Assembly (NCBI GenBank): GCA_964420405.1
Contig: CAYQTL010000001.1
Span: 168,787-232,786 of the forward strand
From: CAYQTL01 sp964420405
GTDB taxonomy: Bacteria; Acidobacteriota; Thermoanaerobaculia; Thermoanaerobaculales; Sulfomarinibacteraceae
DNA: 64,000 bases
Direction of reading: 5' to 3'
Position numbers and translations under genes: made by a program. The notes beneath the pieces are model-generated. The model saw only the letters and a program-made list of their open reading frames with translations, did not search any database and was not told the DNA's origin. Shown here piece after piece: positions 24,542 through 33,291 of the stretch. Numbering within the stretch: the first letter of the stretch is position 1; every line of letters starts with the position of its first letter.

Positions 24542-24557
24542 AGCAGGTTCCGTGCCA
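24542..24557 (-). promoter_or_regulatory. Sigma-54 (-24/-12) promoter
   Basis: Minus strand CTGGCACGGAACCTGCT: a perfect -24 box TGGCACG (24557-24551), four spacer bases and CTGCT (24546-24542) for the -12 TTGCW box. This differs from the YTGGCACGRNNNTTGCW consensus by one base. The predicted start near 24531 is just before the GGAGG of the 51-aa gene. Confidence 0.75.
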
Positions 24558-24586
24558 GCTCCGAGGGTGATGGCGCGAAGAGGGAT

Positions 24587-24603
24587 TGATGCACTTTGCA
24601 TCA
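24587..24603. promoter_or_regulatory. Activator-binding palindrome 1
   Basis: TGATGCA-CTT-TGCATCA, a perfect 17-bp inverted repeat centred about 64 bp upstream of the predicted sigma-54 start. The form is that of a site for a Fis-type helix-turn-helix dimer such as the adjacent activator. Confidence 0.65.
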
Positions 24604-24666
24604 TCGGCGCGACGAGATCCGCTGCTGACGCGATAAGTCATCACCCCAGAAGAGCTTCACCCCGAA

Positions 24667-24683
24667 TGATGCATTATGCATCG
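24667..24683. promoter_or_regulatory. Activator-binding palindrome 2
   Basis: TGATGCA-TTA-TGCATCG, one base short of perfect, centred 80 bp from palindrome 1 and about 144 bp upstream of the predicted start. It overlaps the last codons and TAA of the activator gene; a further half-site TTGATGCA follows at 24685-24692. Confidence 0.6.
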
Positions 24684-26137
24684 GTTGATGCAAGACGCCT
24701 CATCTTGCGATAGAGGGTGCTGCGGTCGATGCCGAGGATGCGCGCCGCCGCCTGGCGGTTGAAGCCCACCGCCCGCAGCACCCGGTCGACGTGGCGCCGC
24801 TCGAGGTCCTCGAGGCTCGCGAGGAAGTCGTCGTCGGGAACCTCGTCCCGCTGCAGGCGCAGGTCCCCGGAGCCGATCACCGGGCCGGGGGCGAGCGCGA
24901 CCGCGGCCTGGATGATGTTCTCCAGCTCGCGCACGTTGCCGGGAAACGGGTACGCCATCAGCTCGCTGAGCGCCTCCGGGGCGAGGGTCAGGCCGGGCCG
25001 CCCGAACCTCTCCCCGTACAGCTCCAGGAAGTGTCTGACCAGCAGCGGGATGTCGCTGCGGCGCTGGCGCAGCGGCGGGACCGTGACCACCACCACCCGG
25101 AGCCGGTAGTACAGGTCGCGCCGGAACTCCCCCCGCTCGACCATCGCCTCCAGATCCCGGTTGGTGGCGGTGACGAGGTGCAGGTCGACGGGAATCCGCA
25201 GACGGCCGCCGAGACGCTCGAACTCCCGCTCCTGGACGACCCGGAGGAGCTTCGCCTGCAGCGCGGGGCTGAGGTCGCCGACCTCGTCGAGGAACAGCGT
25301 GCCGCCGTCGGCCAGCTCGATCTTGCCGAGGCGGCCCTGCACGCCCGTCGCGACGCCCTCCTCGATGCCGAACAGCTCGGCCTCCAGCAGGCTCTCCGGC
25401 AGCGCGGCGCAGTTCAGCGGAACGAACGGGCCGGCGGCGCGGTCCGACGACCGGTGCAGGAGGTTGGCGACCCGCTCCTTGCCCACGCCGGACTCGCCAC
25501 GCAGCATCACGTTGGCGCCGGTGGGCGCCACCCGCCGCACCAGCTCGAGCATCTCCCGCACCTGTGCCGCCTCGCCGACGAAGCCCTCCTGGCGGGCGAC
25601 GTCGCGCAGCGCGAGGTTCTCCTCGGCCAGCCGCTGGCGGTCGCGCTCGATCGCCGCGACCCGCCGCGATGTGGAGACCGCGGCTCCGACCATCGACGCC
25701 AGCGCCAGCAGGAACCGCGCGTCGCTGTCGGAGAACGGGATCCGGCCTTCGCGGGCCTCCTTGTCGGCCAGCACCGCGAAGCCGAGGGTCTTCTGCCGCC
25801 AGCGCAGCGGCGCCGCCACGAGCTCGAACGGCGGCTCGGCGCCGTCCCGCCGCGCCCGCACCACGTGGCCCGCCGCCAGGTCCTCCAGCAGGGCCGGCTC
25901 GAAGAAGCCCCGCACCGCCTCCACGCTCGACGGCAGGCCCACCGCACGGACCACCGACGGGTGGCCGCCCGGATGGAGGGTCGCCACGAAACCGCCGCGG
26001 GCGTCGAGCGTCCCGACGGAGCGCTGCAGCAGCTCCTCCACCAGCGCCTCCTCCGAGCGGACCCCGCCGATCGAGAGCGACAGGTCGACCAGCGTCTCGA
26101 GCTGCAGCTCCCGCCAGTTGCGGTCGAAGGTGCTCAC
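24674..26137 (-). CDS. Sigma-54-type enhancer-binding activator (GAF-AAA+-Fis HTH)
   Basis: About 487 aa. A GAF-like sensor (residues about 20-160) is joined by a short coiled coil to a sigma-54 AAA+ domain with Walker A GESGVGKE and Walker B GGTLFLDEVGD, and a C-terminal Fis-type HTH (AARILGIDRSTLYRKMRRL). The loop that contacts sigma-54, normally GAFTGA, reads GVATGV (261-266). The GTG start at 26137 is chosen because TACAGT lies 10 nt upstream and the GAF region begins there; 26179 is the longest frame. A half-matching TGATGCA site overlaps that -10 box. It probably drives the operon at 24518 and controls itself. Confidence 0.88.
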   Translation of the reverse strand: MSTFDRNWRELQLETLVDLSLSIGGVRSEEALVEELLQRSVGTLDARGGFVATLHPGGHPSVVRAVGLPSSVEAVRGFFEPALLEDLAAGHVVRARRDGAEPPFELVAAPLRWRQKTLGFAVLADKEAREGRIPFSDSDARFLLALASMVGAAVSTSRRVAAIERDRQRLAEENLALRDVARQEGFVGEAAQVREMLELVRRVAPTGANVMLRGESGVGKERVANLLHRSSDRAAGPFVPLNCAALPESLLEAELFGIEEGVATGVQGRLGKIELADGGTLFLDEVGDLSPALQAKLLRVVQEREFERLGGRLRIPVDLHLVTATNRDLEAMVERGEFRRDLYYRLRVVVVTVPPLRQRRSDIPLLVRHFLELYGERFGRPGLTLAPEALSELMAYPFPGNVRELENIIQAAVALAPGPVIGSGDLRLQRDEVPDDDFLASLEDLERRHVDRVLRAVGFNRQAAARILGIDRSTLYRKMRRLASTDA

Positions 26138-26147
26138 GGCACGACGC

Positions 26148-26166
26148 ACTGTAGCAGAGTGCATCA
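26148..26166 (-). promoter_or_regulatory. -10 box and putative autoregulatory site of the activator gene
   Basis: Minus strand TGATGCA (26166-26160), three bases, then TGCTACA (5 of 7 match to TGCATCA). The second half-site overlaps the TACAGT -10 box (26153-26148). Binding here would be expected to repress the activator gene. Confidence 0.5.
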
Positions 26167-26210
26167 CACCACGTTGCAACTCGCCCCGGCGCCCCCCGCG
26201 GCGACGGAGC

Positions 26211-26561
26211 TCAGGCGTCGAGCAGCATCGCCAGCACCGTCGGCGCCACCGGCTTGGCCAGCACGCCCCGGAAGCCGTGCTCCATCGCGCGCCGTCGCAC
26301 CGACGGGGTCAGCCGCGCGCTGAGCAGCACCACGCGCGAGCCGGGCCGGGTCTCGAGCATCATGGCCCCGAGGGTGACGCCGTCGACCGAGTCCCCGTCC
26401 TCGTCCACCAGGCACAGGTCGAAGTCGCCCGTCGCCACCCCCGCGAGCGCCTGCTCGACGGAGGGCGGGTGCAGCACGTCGATCCCGGAGCCGTCGCCCA
26501 GCGCCGCCCGCAGCGACTCCGCGACCCCGCGGTCCCGGTCGACGACCAACACCCGTCGCAT
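26211..26561 (-). CDS. Stand-alone response-regulator receiver domain protein
   Basis: A 116-aa single REC domain: VLVVDRDRG at the acidic pocket, LCLVDEDGDSVDG with the likely phospho-Asp, VVLLSAR for the switch Ser/Thr, and GVLAKPV with the conserved Lys. The sequence after the phospho-Asp (EDGDSVDG instead of the usual MPxxDG) is atypical. The ATG at 26561 follows GGGAGG at 6 nt. It precedes the sigma-54 activator by 73 nt on the same strand and might feed into that system. No output domain and no kinase nearby. Confidence 0.82.
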   Translation of the reverse strand: MRRVLVVDRDRGVAESLRAALGDGSGIDVLHPPSVEQALAGVATGDFDLCLVDEDGDSVDGVTLGAMMLETRPGSRVVLLSARLTPSVRRRAMEHGFRGVLAKPVAPTVLAMLLDA

Positions 26562-26725
26562 GCCCGCCTCCCTTCCTCCGGGGGGCCGGCCGTCGCCGGC
26601 GGCCCGACCGCGACATGGTGCGCAAGACCGATGCCAGCCTCGGTCCCGTCCACGACCCGGCCGCCGTCCCGCTCCGGGACGGGCCGTCCGCTTCCGGGGC
26701 GGCCGGTCGATGGTATGGTCTGGCC

Positions 26726-28093
26726 ATGAGCGCCCTGCCTTCGTCCTGCCGACGTCGGTTTCCGGTTCTCGCCACGGTCGCCGCCGCAGTGGCCTCCGTC
26801 GCCGCCGCCTCCGAGCCCGCGCAGCGGGGCGCCCGGCAGGCCCCACCTTCGATCGTCGTCGTCTCGGTGGACACGCTCCGGACCGACCGCATGTCGTGCT
26901 ACGGCTACCGACGCCCCACCTCGCCGAACGTGGACCTGCTGGCCGCCGAGGGCGTCCGCTTCACCGCGGCGCGCACCGTGGTGCCGCTGACGACTCCCGC
27001 GATGGCGTCGGCGTTCACAGGCGTCCCTCCCCACGTCCACGGCTCGAGCCGTAACGGCCTGCGCATGAAGGAGGGCCTGGACTCGGCCGGCACGGTGCTG
27101 GCCGAGGCGGGGTGGCTGACGGGCGCGGTCGTCAGCAACTGGACGCTGCGCGACTCGCTGTCCCGTATGGGCGAGCACTTCGAGCACTACCAGGAGGTCT
27201 TCACCCGCAAGCGCTGGTTCGGGCTGGTCAACAGCGAGGCCTCCGCAGTCGACGTGACCGACGCGGCGCTGAGGTGGCTCGACCGGATCCGCGCGACCTC
27301 GCCCGACCGCCCGGTCCTGCTGTGGGTGCACTACGTCGAGCCCCACGCCCCGTACCGGATGCACGACGAGTACGCCGACCGGCTCGGCGTCCCGCGTCGC
27401 GACCCGTCACGGAGCGACCGCTACGACACCGAGATCGCGGCGGTCGACGAGGAGGTCGGCCGGCTGCTGCGGGCCGCCGCCGACACGCTCGGCCCGGAGC
27501 CGCCGGCGGTCGTCTTCCTGGCCGACCACGGTGAGAGCCTCGGCGAGCACGACTACTGGGGCCACGGCCGCAACCTCCACTGGCCGTCCCTGCGGATCCC
27601 GCTGATCGTGAGCTGGCCGGAGCGGATCGCCCCGGGCACGGTCGACGTCCAGGCGACGATCCTCGACCTCGCCCCGACCCTGCTCGGGCTCGCCGGCCTC
27701 GAGCCACCCTCCGACTGGTCCGGGACCGACTGGACGCCGCACCTGGAAGGCCGCGGCACCGTCGGCGAGCGGAGCCTGTGCTACCAGGCCCACAAGGGGG
27801 CCGTGCAGATCCGCCACGACTCGGACCGGGCGCGATCCCGCGGCCTGCTCGAGGTCGGCCGGATCGAGGGGACCCTCAAGGAGGTGTTCGACCTGCGGAC
27901 GAGCACCGCCGCCACCTACGACCTCGCGGCGGATCCCGCGGAGCTCGCCGGCCGGAAAGGTCCCGCCTCCGAGTCCCTGCTGGACTGCCTCGGCGAGATC
28001 ACCGAGGGTCTCGGCGCGCTCGACCACCTGAAGGCGGACACCCTCGACGAGGAGTCGGTCGAGAGGCTGCGGGCGCTCGGGTATCTGGAGTAG
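26726..28093 (+). CDS. Exported sulfatase / alkaline-phosphatase-superfamily hydrolase
   Basis: A 455-aa protein with a signal peptide (FPVLATVAAAVASVAAA) and the sulfatase fold: IVVVSVDTLRTDRMSCYGY (metal-binding Asp), HYVEPHAPY, and FLADHGESLGEH with the second metal site. The position of the formylglycine Cys/Ser (C/S-x-P-x-R) reads TTPAM, so a classical sulfatase mechanism is unlikely. A Thr nucleophile, as in phosphodiester-transferring relatives, is possible. TATGGT (26714-26719) ends 6 nt before the ATG with no Shine-Dalgarno, suggesting a leaderless start; the frame upstream is not conserved. Confidence 0.85.
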   Translation: MSALPSSCRRRFPVLATVAAAVASVAAASEPAQRGARQAPPSIVVVSVDTLRTDRMSCYGYRRPTSPNVDLLAAEGVRFTAARTVVPLTTPAMASAFTGVPPHVHGSSRNGLRMKEGLDSAGTVLAEAGWLTGAVVSNWTLRDSLSRMGEHFEHYQEVFTRKRWFGLVNSEASAVDVTDAALRWLDRIRATSPDRPVLLWVHYVEPHAPYRMHDEYADRLGVPRRDPSRSDRYDTEIAAVDEEVGRLLRAAADTLGPEPPAVVFLADHGESLGEHDYWGHGRNLHWPSLRIPLIVSWPERIAPGTVDVQATILDLAPTLLGLAGLEPPSDWSGTDWTPHLEGRGTVGERSLCYQAHKGAVQIRHDSDRARSRGLLEVGRIEGTLKEVFDLRTSTAATYDLAADPAELAGRKGPASESLLDCLGEITEGLGALDHLKADTLDEESVERLRALGYLE

Positions 28094-28201
28094 GTGGCGG
28101 CGACCCTTCCGGGCTCCGACACCCGCATCCGAGCCGGCGCTGCGCGGGTGCCGGCTCAGGAGACCGCCCCCGGAAAGGCGAGGTCCGCGGCGAAGGCGGT
28201 C

Positions 28202-29122
28202 TCACTCCGGGGCAGACTCCGTCCGAGCGCGCACCGTCGCGGAGACCGGGCGGTGGTCCGAGCCCCCGATCGGCAGCTCGCGACCGTCGCCGGCTTCCAG
28301 ACCCCGCACCAGCACGTGGTCGAGGTGCGGCGCGAGCCGTCGCCGCCCGGTGACCGCGACCCGCTCGAACCCCCGCCGGCAGGCCACCTTCCACAGCGGC
28401 TCCGCGCCGCCGAGCAGCGTGTTGAGGTCGCCCGCGACCACCGCCGGTCCGTCGCCCAGACCGGCCAGCAGCCGCTCGAGCTGCAGCGCCCTTCCGGCCG
28501 GCCGCGCGGTGTTCTCCAGGTGGAGGTTGACCACCGGCAGCCGGCCGCGTCCGGCGAGGGCGACACGGGTCACCAGGCCGATCCGGCAGAAGCGGTGATG
28601 GCGGCCGAGCTTGGCGCGGGCGACCACCGGCAGCGGCACCACCTCCACCTCCGCCAGCCGTCTCCGGCCGGCCGTCAGCTGGCCGCTGGCGTCGAAGTCG
28701 TAGTAGGAGCCGACACGGTCGACCCGGTGCATGGGGGCCCACGCCAGGTCGAGGCCGGCCAGCGCCCCGGCCACGCCGGGCCGGTCCCAGAAGCTCGCGC
28801 CGACCCGGTCGGGCACCTCCTGCAGCAGCAGCAGGTCGGGATCGACCTCGCGGCGGATCGCCTCGAGGCCGCGGACCACCCCCTCGGGATCGTAGTGGCG
28901 ATGGATGTTCCAGCTGACGATCCGCAGCTCGGGGCCGCCGTCCCCGGCCGCCGCGGGCTCCGGTCGCCGGAGGATCCCGACCGTCGGGTCGAACCCCCGG
29001 GGCGGCCGGACGGCGGGGTCGGGCGGCGCGACCCAGCTCCGCAGCAGGTCGAAGGCGATGCGCAGGCTCGCGGCGGCCGCCGGCAGCCGCCGGCCGCCTC
29101 CCCTGCCGGCGCCGGCCGTCAC
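28202..29122 (-). CDS. Endonuclease/exonuclease/phosphatase family protein
   Basis: A 306-aa metal-dependent hydrolase of the DNase I-like fold: LRIVSWNIHRH, LLLLQEVPDR, VNLHLENT, VVAGDLNTLL and GSDHRPV are the successive family motifs, including the catalytic His-Asp pair. A basic/hydrophobic N-terminal segment precedes the domain. Substrate may be phospholipid, nucleic acid or another phosphodiester. The GTG at 29122 overlaps the stop of the upstream DUF4388 gene (GTGA), so the two are coupled. The frame continues far upstream but only as a shadow of that gene. Confidence 0.88.
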   Translation of the reverse strand: MTAGAGRGGGRRLPAAAASLRIAFDLLRSWVAPPDPAVRPPRGFDPTVGILRRPEPAAAGDGGPELRIVSWNIHRHYDPEGVVRGLEAIRREVDPDLLLLQEVPDRVGASFWDRPGVAGALAGLDLAWAPMHRVDRVGSYYDFDASGQLTAGRRRLAEVEVVPLPVVARAKLGRHHRFCRIGLVTRVALAGRGRLPVVNLHLENTARPAGRALQLERLLAGLGDGPAVVAGDLNTLLGGAEPLWKVACRRGFERVAVTGRRRLAPHLDHVLVRGLEAGDGRELPIGGSDHRPVSATVRARTESAPE

Positions 29123-31713
29123 CGTCCGCCGGCGTCCGCGACCGCCGCGGCGCCCGACTCGAACCAGCGCTCGAGAAGGCGGCGGACGCGGAACGGGTCG
29201 ACCTCGCCGACGGTCTCGCACTCGGCGGCGGTCCGGCCGGCGGCCATCGCGGCCCACACCGCGCGCATCAGGCCCTGGTCCTTCTCCTCCTCGACCGCCG
29301 GCGGCTCGGCGGAGACAGGCTCGAGCCGAGCCTCGTCGGGCACCACCGCCACCGCCCGCGCGAGCTCGTCGTAGCGCCGCATCCCCTCGAGCAGGATCGG
29401 CACCACCGGCAGCGGCGCGCCGTGGGCCTCCGCCGGCTCGAGGGGCCGCCGGGTGAAGACGAAGCGGCCGGGCTCCGGCCGCTCCAGCATGCGGTACAGG
29501 GCGACCTCGCCGCGCAGCCGGCCGCACCCCGCCGACACCACCGACCCGGCGTCGAACAGGACCTCGCCGAACATGCCGCCGCGGGCCGCCTCGAGCTGGA
29601 GGTGGCCGGTGAGCCGGTTGTCGGCCAGGTTCTGCAGCAGGTTGGGCAGGCCGAACAGCTCGAGGTCGCCCGCCATGGACGCCGCCGACGGCCCCTCCTC
29701 CGCCTCCCCGGCCGGCGCCGCCGGCGTCCCGAGGCCGCCGAGGATCTCCTCGGCACGGATCGCGAAGCTCTGCCCGCGGTAGCCGGACGCCACCACCTGC
29801 AGCGCCTGGCGGACGTCGTCCGAGTCGGTTCCGCGCAGCGACTCCAGCAGGTTCCGGATCGCGTCGCCGCGCTTCCTGGAGGCCACCGTCACCCCGAGCA
29901 CCTTGACCGGCAGCTCCGCCTGGAGAGCGTCGAGGATCCGGCCCACCACCGTCGGCTGGTCGGACAGGTCGTGGCGGCCCAGCGCCGCCATCCGCCCGGA
30001 GCAGTCGCCGAGCGCCGCCTTGCGCCGCAGACCGTGCTCGACGACGCACCGGCGGGCCTCGCTCGACGTCCGCCCGACCAGCGACGCGATCAACCGGTCG
30101 AGCAGCCCCCGCAGCTCCTCACCGTCGTGGGGCAGCTCGCGCTGGCCGAGCAGCGCCCGCTCCACCTCGCCGACCCGGCTGACGAGCACCGCGTCCGCGT
30201 CGGGATGCCGGATCGACCCGAGCCCGGCCAGAGCCTCCCGCACCAGCGGCAACGGTCCCTCGAGCTCGGAGCTGCGCGTCAGCACGCCGATCTCCCGGCC
30301 GAGCCCCTCGTCGTCGAGCCTCGGAACCCGTCGCAGGACGTGGATCATGTTGCGCTCCACGTACCACGACAGGGGCCGCTCACCGGCGACCGAGTCCTCG
30401 AGCGCCTTCAGCGCGAGGGCGCGCGCCGGCTGTCCGTGGACCCGGAGCATCTCGATCAGGAACCGGCGGCGCTCCCGCTTGCCCTCGACCTCGAGCTGGA
30501 GCAGCATCTCCTCTGCCGCGAGCTGCGGGAAGAACGTGACCAGCCGACGCAGCATCGCGTGGGTGTCGTCGTTCTCCGCCTCGGTCCGCAGCCGCTCCTG
30601 GTCGAGGGCGCCGAACGCCTCGCCGGTCACCGAGCGGACCACCGACACATCCACCTCGCCCTTGGCGATCATCGTGGCCGCCAGCTCGAGGAGCGTCGCG
30701 GCACGGCCGAGACTGCCGTCGTTGAACTCCTCCACCGCGACGCCGACCAGCTCGCCGAAGCGGTGCATCGCCTGGTCGGAGCCCTTCGACAGGGCGACGA
30801 CGCTGCGGATCGCGCGCAGCGGCGCGGCGGTCCGGGAGATGTCGCCGCCCGGCCCGACCGGCGGCACCCAGTCGGGCAGGCCGCGCCCCAGCTGCCGCAC
30901 CAACGCCGACGCCGACACCTTCGCGCCGGTTCCGCCGAGCAGGTCGAGCTGGCTCGCGAAGGTGGTCGGCGACGTCGCCTCGCTCGCCAGCCGGGCGATG
31001 ATCTCGCCCAGCAGCGCCGCCTGCACCGACGCCGGCACCGGTGACCGCGCCGGAGCACCGGAAGGCGCGCCGGCGCCCCGCTCCGCCGACCCGCCCGCGC
31101 CCTCGGCTGCCTCGGCCGGAACGTCGTCGATCGCCTCGAAGCGGTCCAGGAGCACGTGCAGGCGGGACAGCCCCCGGCTCAGCCCCTCCACCGCCGCCGC
31201 GGTCTGCTCCGGCGCCGGCGCGACGGCCGGCGGTCCGGAGGCGACGGCGGCGCCCCCTCCCGTCCCGCCTCCGGGCTGGTCGGCCCGCGCCCCGCCGCCG
31301 CCAGGCCGGTGGATGTACTCCAGCGGCGTCGACAGCACGGCCTCCTCCTGCCCGATCCGACCGATGCCGTCCACCAGCGCCTGCTGCTCAACCGCAGGAC
31401 AGTCGGCGATGAGCTGCGGCACGACCTCCCGCAGCACCGCCGCCATCTCCGCACGGTCGACCAGCTCGAGCTCCGCCAGCAGGTGCAGCTTCTTGACGGC
31501 GTGGAACACGTAGTCCGACATCCGGCGTCCGGAGCTGCCCGTCAGCTGGGACACCACCCACGTACGCAGCGTCTGGAGCAGCGCGCCGGGGGCGCCCATC
31601 GAGGCCTCGACGTCCTCCGCCACGAGCATCGGCGGGATCTCGTCGGACAGATACCGGGCGAGCGCCAGCAACGGGCTCGGATCCGCTGCCCCGTCTGTCG
31701 GTGCTCGATTCAC
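29119..31713 (-). CDS. Large DUF4388-domain helical protein
   Basis: About 864 aa, cytosolic. Most of the protein is alpha-helical with HEAT-like repeats; two Ala/Pro/Gly-rich linkers are visible near residues 130-200. The C-terminal part has the DUF4388 (PATAN-like) module (DLELFGLPNLLQNLADNRLTG, then GEVLFDAGSVVSAGCG), found in gliding and signalling proteins of delta-proteobacteria and acidobacteria. A short helical tail with RRLLERWFESG follows. GTG 31713 is chosen; the frame can be extended to a TTG at 31794 without support. It is coupled to the phosphatase-fold gene downstream. Role unknown, probably regulatory scaffold. Confidence 0.75.
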   Translation of the reverse strand: MNRAPTDGAADPSPLLALARYLSDEIPPMLVAEDVEASMGAPGALLQTLRTWVVSQLTGSSGRRMSDYVFHAVKKLHLLAELELVDRAEMAAVLREVVPQLIADCPAVEQQALVDGIGRIGQEEAVLSTPLEYIHRPGGGGARADQPGGGTGGGAAVASGPPAVAPAPEQTAAAVEGLSRGLSRLHVLLDRFEAIDDVPAEAAEGAGGSAERGAGAPSGAPARSPVPASVQAALLGEIIARLASEATSPTTFASQLDLLGGTGAKVSASALVRQLGRGLPDWVPPVGPGGDISRTAAPLRAIRSVVALSKGSDQAMHRFGELVGVAVEEFNDGSLGRAATLLELAATMIAKGEVDVSVVRSVTGEAFGALDQERLRTEAENDDTHAMLRRLVTFFPQLAAEEMLLQLEVEGKRERRRFLIEMLRVHGQPARALALKALEDSVAGERPLSWYVERNMIHVLRRVPRLDDEGLGREIGVLTRSSELEGPLPLVREALAGLGSIRHPDADAVLVSRVGEVERALLGQRELPHDGEELRGLLDRLIASLVGRTSSEARRCVVEHGLRRKAALGDCSGRMAALGRHDLSDQPTVVGRILDALQAELPVKVLGVTVASRKRGDAIRNLLESLRGTDSDDVRQALQVVASGYRGQSFAIRAEEILGGLGTPAAPAGEAEEGPSAASMAGDLELFGLPNLLQNLADNRLTGHLQLEAARGGMFGEVLFDAGSVVSAGCGRLRGEVALYRMLERPEPGRFVFTRRPLEPAEAHGAPLPVVPILLEGMRRYDELARAVAVVPDEARLEPVSAEPPAVEEEKDQGLMRAVWAAMAAGRTAAECETVGEVDPFRVRRLLERWFESGAAAVADAGGR

Positions 31714-31985
31714 GTCGCCGGGTCTCCCTCTCCCCGCCGCGCGGCCGCCCTCCGATACCGAAGCCGTGACGGATGACCGTCGTCCGAAGATCAAACGACG
31801 TCGCGTGCGGCTCGCTTCCTGATCACGGAAACGACGATCACGAAACGGACAACCCTCGCGTCCAGCGCCTGGGCCAATTCTGACATCAAAGGGCCGGCGG
31901 CGGCAAGCGTGGCGCCCGTTTCGCGGAGACGATCCGCCGCGACCGGACGTCCCGGGCTCTGCTACTCTCAGAATGCCGATCCGTC

Positions 31986-33137
31986 GTGAAGACCCAGTGC
32001 CTTCCCTCCGGTCCGCTCGGCGACGTCCTGCTCCCGGCCGAGGGTGCGCCGTCGCGGGACATCGACCTCGAGCGCGTGCTGTCCAACCTGCTGCGCCGTG
32101 CGAGGAACCTGATCCCGTCCGGTGCGGGAGGCATCCTGCTGCGCGACCCCCGCCGCGCCGGCAGCCGGGCGAGTGACGAGCTGCTCGTCATCAGCTGCTT
32201 CGGCCCGCTGCCGGACGACCTCCCGGGCCGGCGGCTGCCGCCCACCGAAGGGCTCGTCCGGCGCGTCTACCGCACCGGACGCGCCCACATGACCCCGTCG
32301 GAGGACCACGGCGCCCTCGCCGCCGACGGCATCGGGTCGTTGCGGGAGACACCGCCGGCAGCGGCGATCTGCGCCCCGCTGACGATCGGCGACGACACCG
32401 TCGGCGTCCTCGAGCTGCTCGACCCCCTGCCCGGCCCCGAGTACACGCTGCGTGAGCTCGCGCTGCTGGAGGTGTTCGGCGAAACGGTGTCCGCCTGGCT
32501 GACCGTCGCCGCCGACGCCCGCCGGGCCCGTGAGATGGCCACCCGTGACGACCTGACCGGGCTGTACAACGATCGCCACCTGCACCGGATGCTGATGCGG
32601 CTGGTGCGGCGCTCGCTGGCCGACGGACGCGAGCTCGGCCTCGTGTTCCTCGACCTGGACCGGTTCAAGGAGGTCAACGACGTCCACGGGCACCTGGCCG
32701 GCTCGCGGGTGCTGCGCGAGGTCGGGAGCATGCTCCGCGACCGCCTCCACCCCCCTGCCGTGGCAGCCCGCTACGGCGGCGACGAGTTCGTCGTGGTGCT
32801 GCCCGGGGCCGGCCGCGAGCGCTCGCTGCACGTCGCCGAGTCGATCGCCGCCACCATCGGGGGCTTCACCTTCCTCGAGCACGCCGACCCCGCCGACCCG
32901 GCCACCTACCCGGCGCTGTGCCTGTCCGGCATCGTCACCTGCTCGGTGGGTGTCGCCACCCTCGCCGACGCCGCAGCGTCGCTTTCCGACCGCGACCCGG
33001 CCGCCGTCAAGAACCGCCTCCTGCGCGCCGCCGACCGCTCGATGTACCGGGCCAAGGCCCTCGGCCGCAACCGCGTCGTCGCCGCCTGGGCCGGCTCCCC
33101 CGTCGACCTCGACACCCGCCCCGGCGTCCGAATCTGA
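31986..33137 (+). CDS. GAF-GGDEF diguanylate cyclase
   Basis: A 383-aa c-di-GMP synthase. An N-terminal GAF-like sensor (about residues 20-175, with LLELLDPL-type strands) leads to a GGDEF domain: DDLTGLYNDRHL, LGLVFLDLDRFKEVND and RYGGDEFVVVLPG (G264-F268). No RxxD inhibitory site is seen five residues before the signature. The GTG at 31986 is used because the upstream ATG at 31973 is out of frame; TACTCT (31963-31968) would place transcription start about 11 nt before it. Single gene, divergent from the DUF4388 operon, with an AT-rich spacer. Confidence 0.88.
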   Translation: MKTQCLPSGPLGDVLLPAEGAPSRDIDLERVLSNLLRRARNLIPSGAGGILLRDPRRAGSRASDELLVISCFGPLPDDLPGRRLPPTEGLVRRVYRTGRAHMTPSEDHGALAADGIGSLRETPPAAAICAPLTIGDDTVGVLELLDPLPGPEYTLRELALLEVFGETVSAWLTVAADARRAREMATRDDLTGLYNDRHLHRMLMRLVRRSLADGRELGLVFLDLDRFKEVNDVHGHLAGSRVLREVGSMLRDRLHPPAVAARYGGDEFVVVLPGAGRERSLHVAESIAATIGGFTFLEHADPADPATYPALCLSGIVTCSVGVATLADAAASLSDRDPAAVKNRLLRAADRSMYRAKALGRNRVVAAWAGSPVDLDTRPGVRI

Positions 33138-33161
33138 CCCGTCCCCACCCGTCCTGCTCCC

Positions 33162-33291
33162 GATCCCGGTCCCGATCCCGACGACACCGTCAGCCCCGGC
33201 GGCACCTGCAACGGCCGGCGACCACCACCGATCTCGCGGCGACCGTCCTCAACGGTGTCGGAGCCGTCGGAGACGGGGTCGGCATCGGAGC
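33162..33291. repeat. (GATCCC)n repeat after the diguanylate cyclase gene
   Basis: GATCCC-GGTCCC-GATCCC-GAC (33162-33182) begins 25 nt after the stop; a degenerate right arm GACGGGGTCGGCATCGG lies at 33273-33289. The region from 33138 to about 33590 holds no supported gene; its open frames are in GC-rich sequence and lack homology-like features. Confidence 0.6.

Noticed and set aside
24587..24603. Palindrome as a terminator for the activator gene
   Set aside because: No T-run follows on either strand, and a second near-identical copy 80 bp away suggests protein binding.
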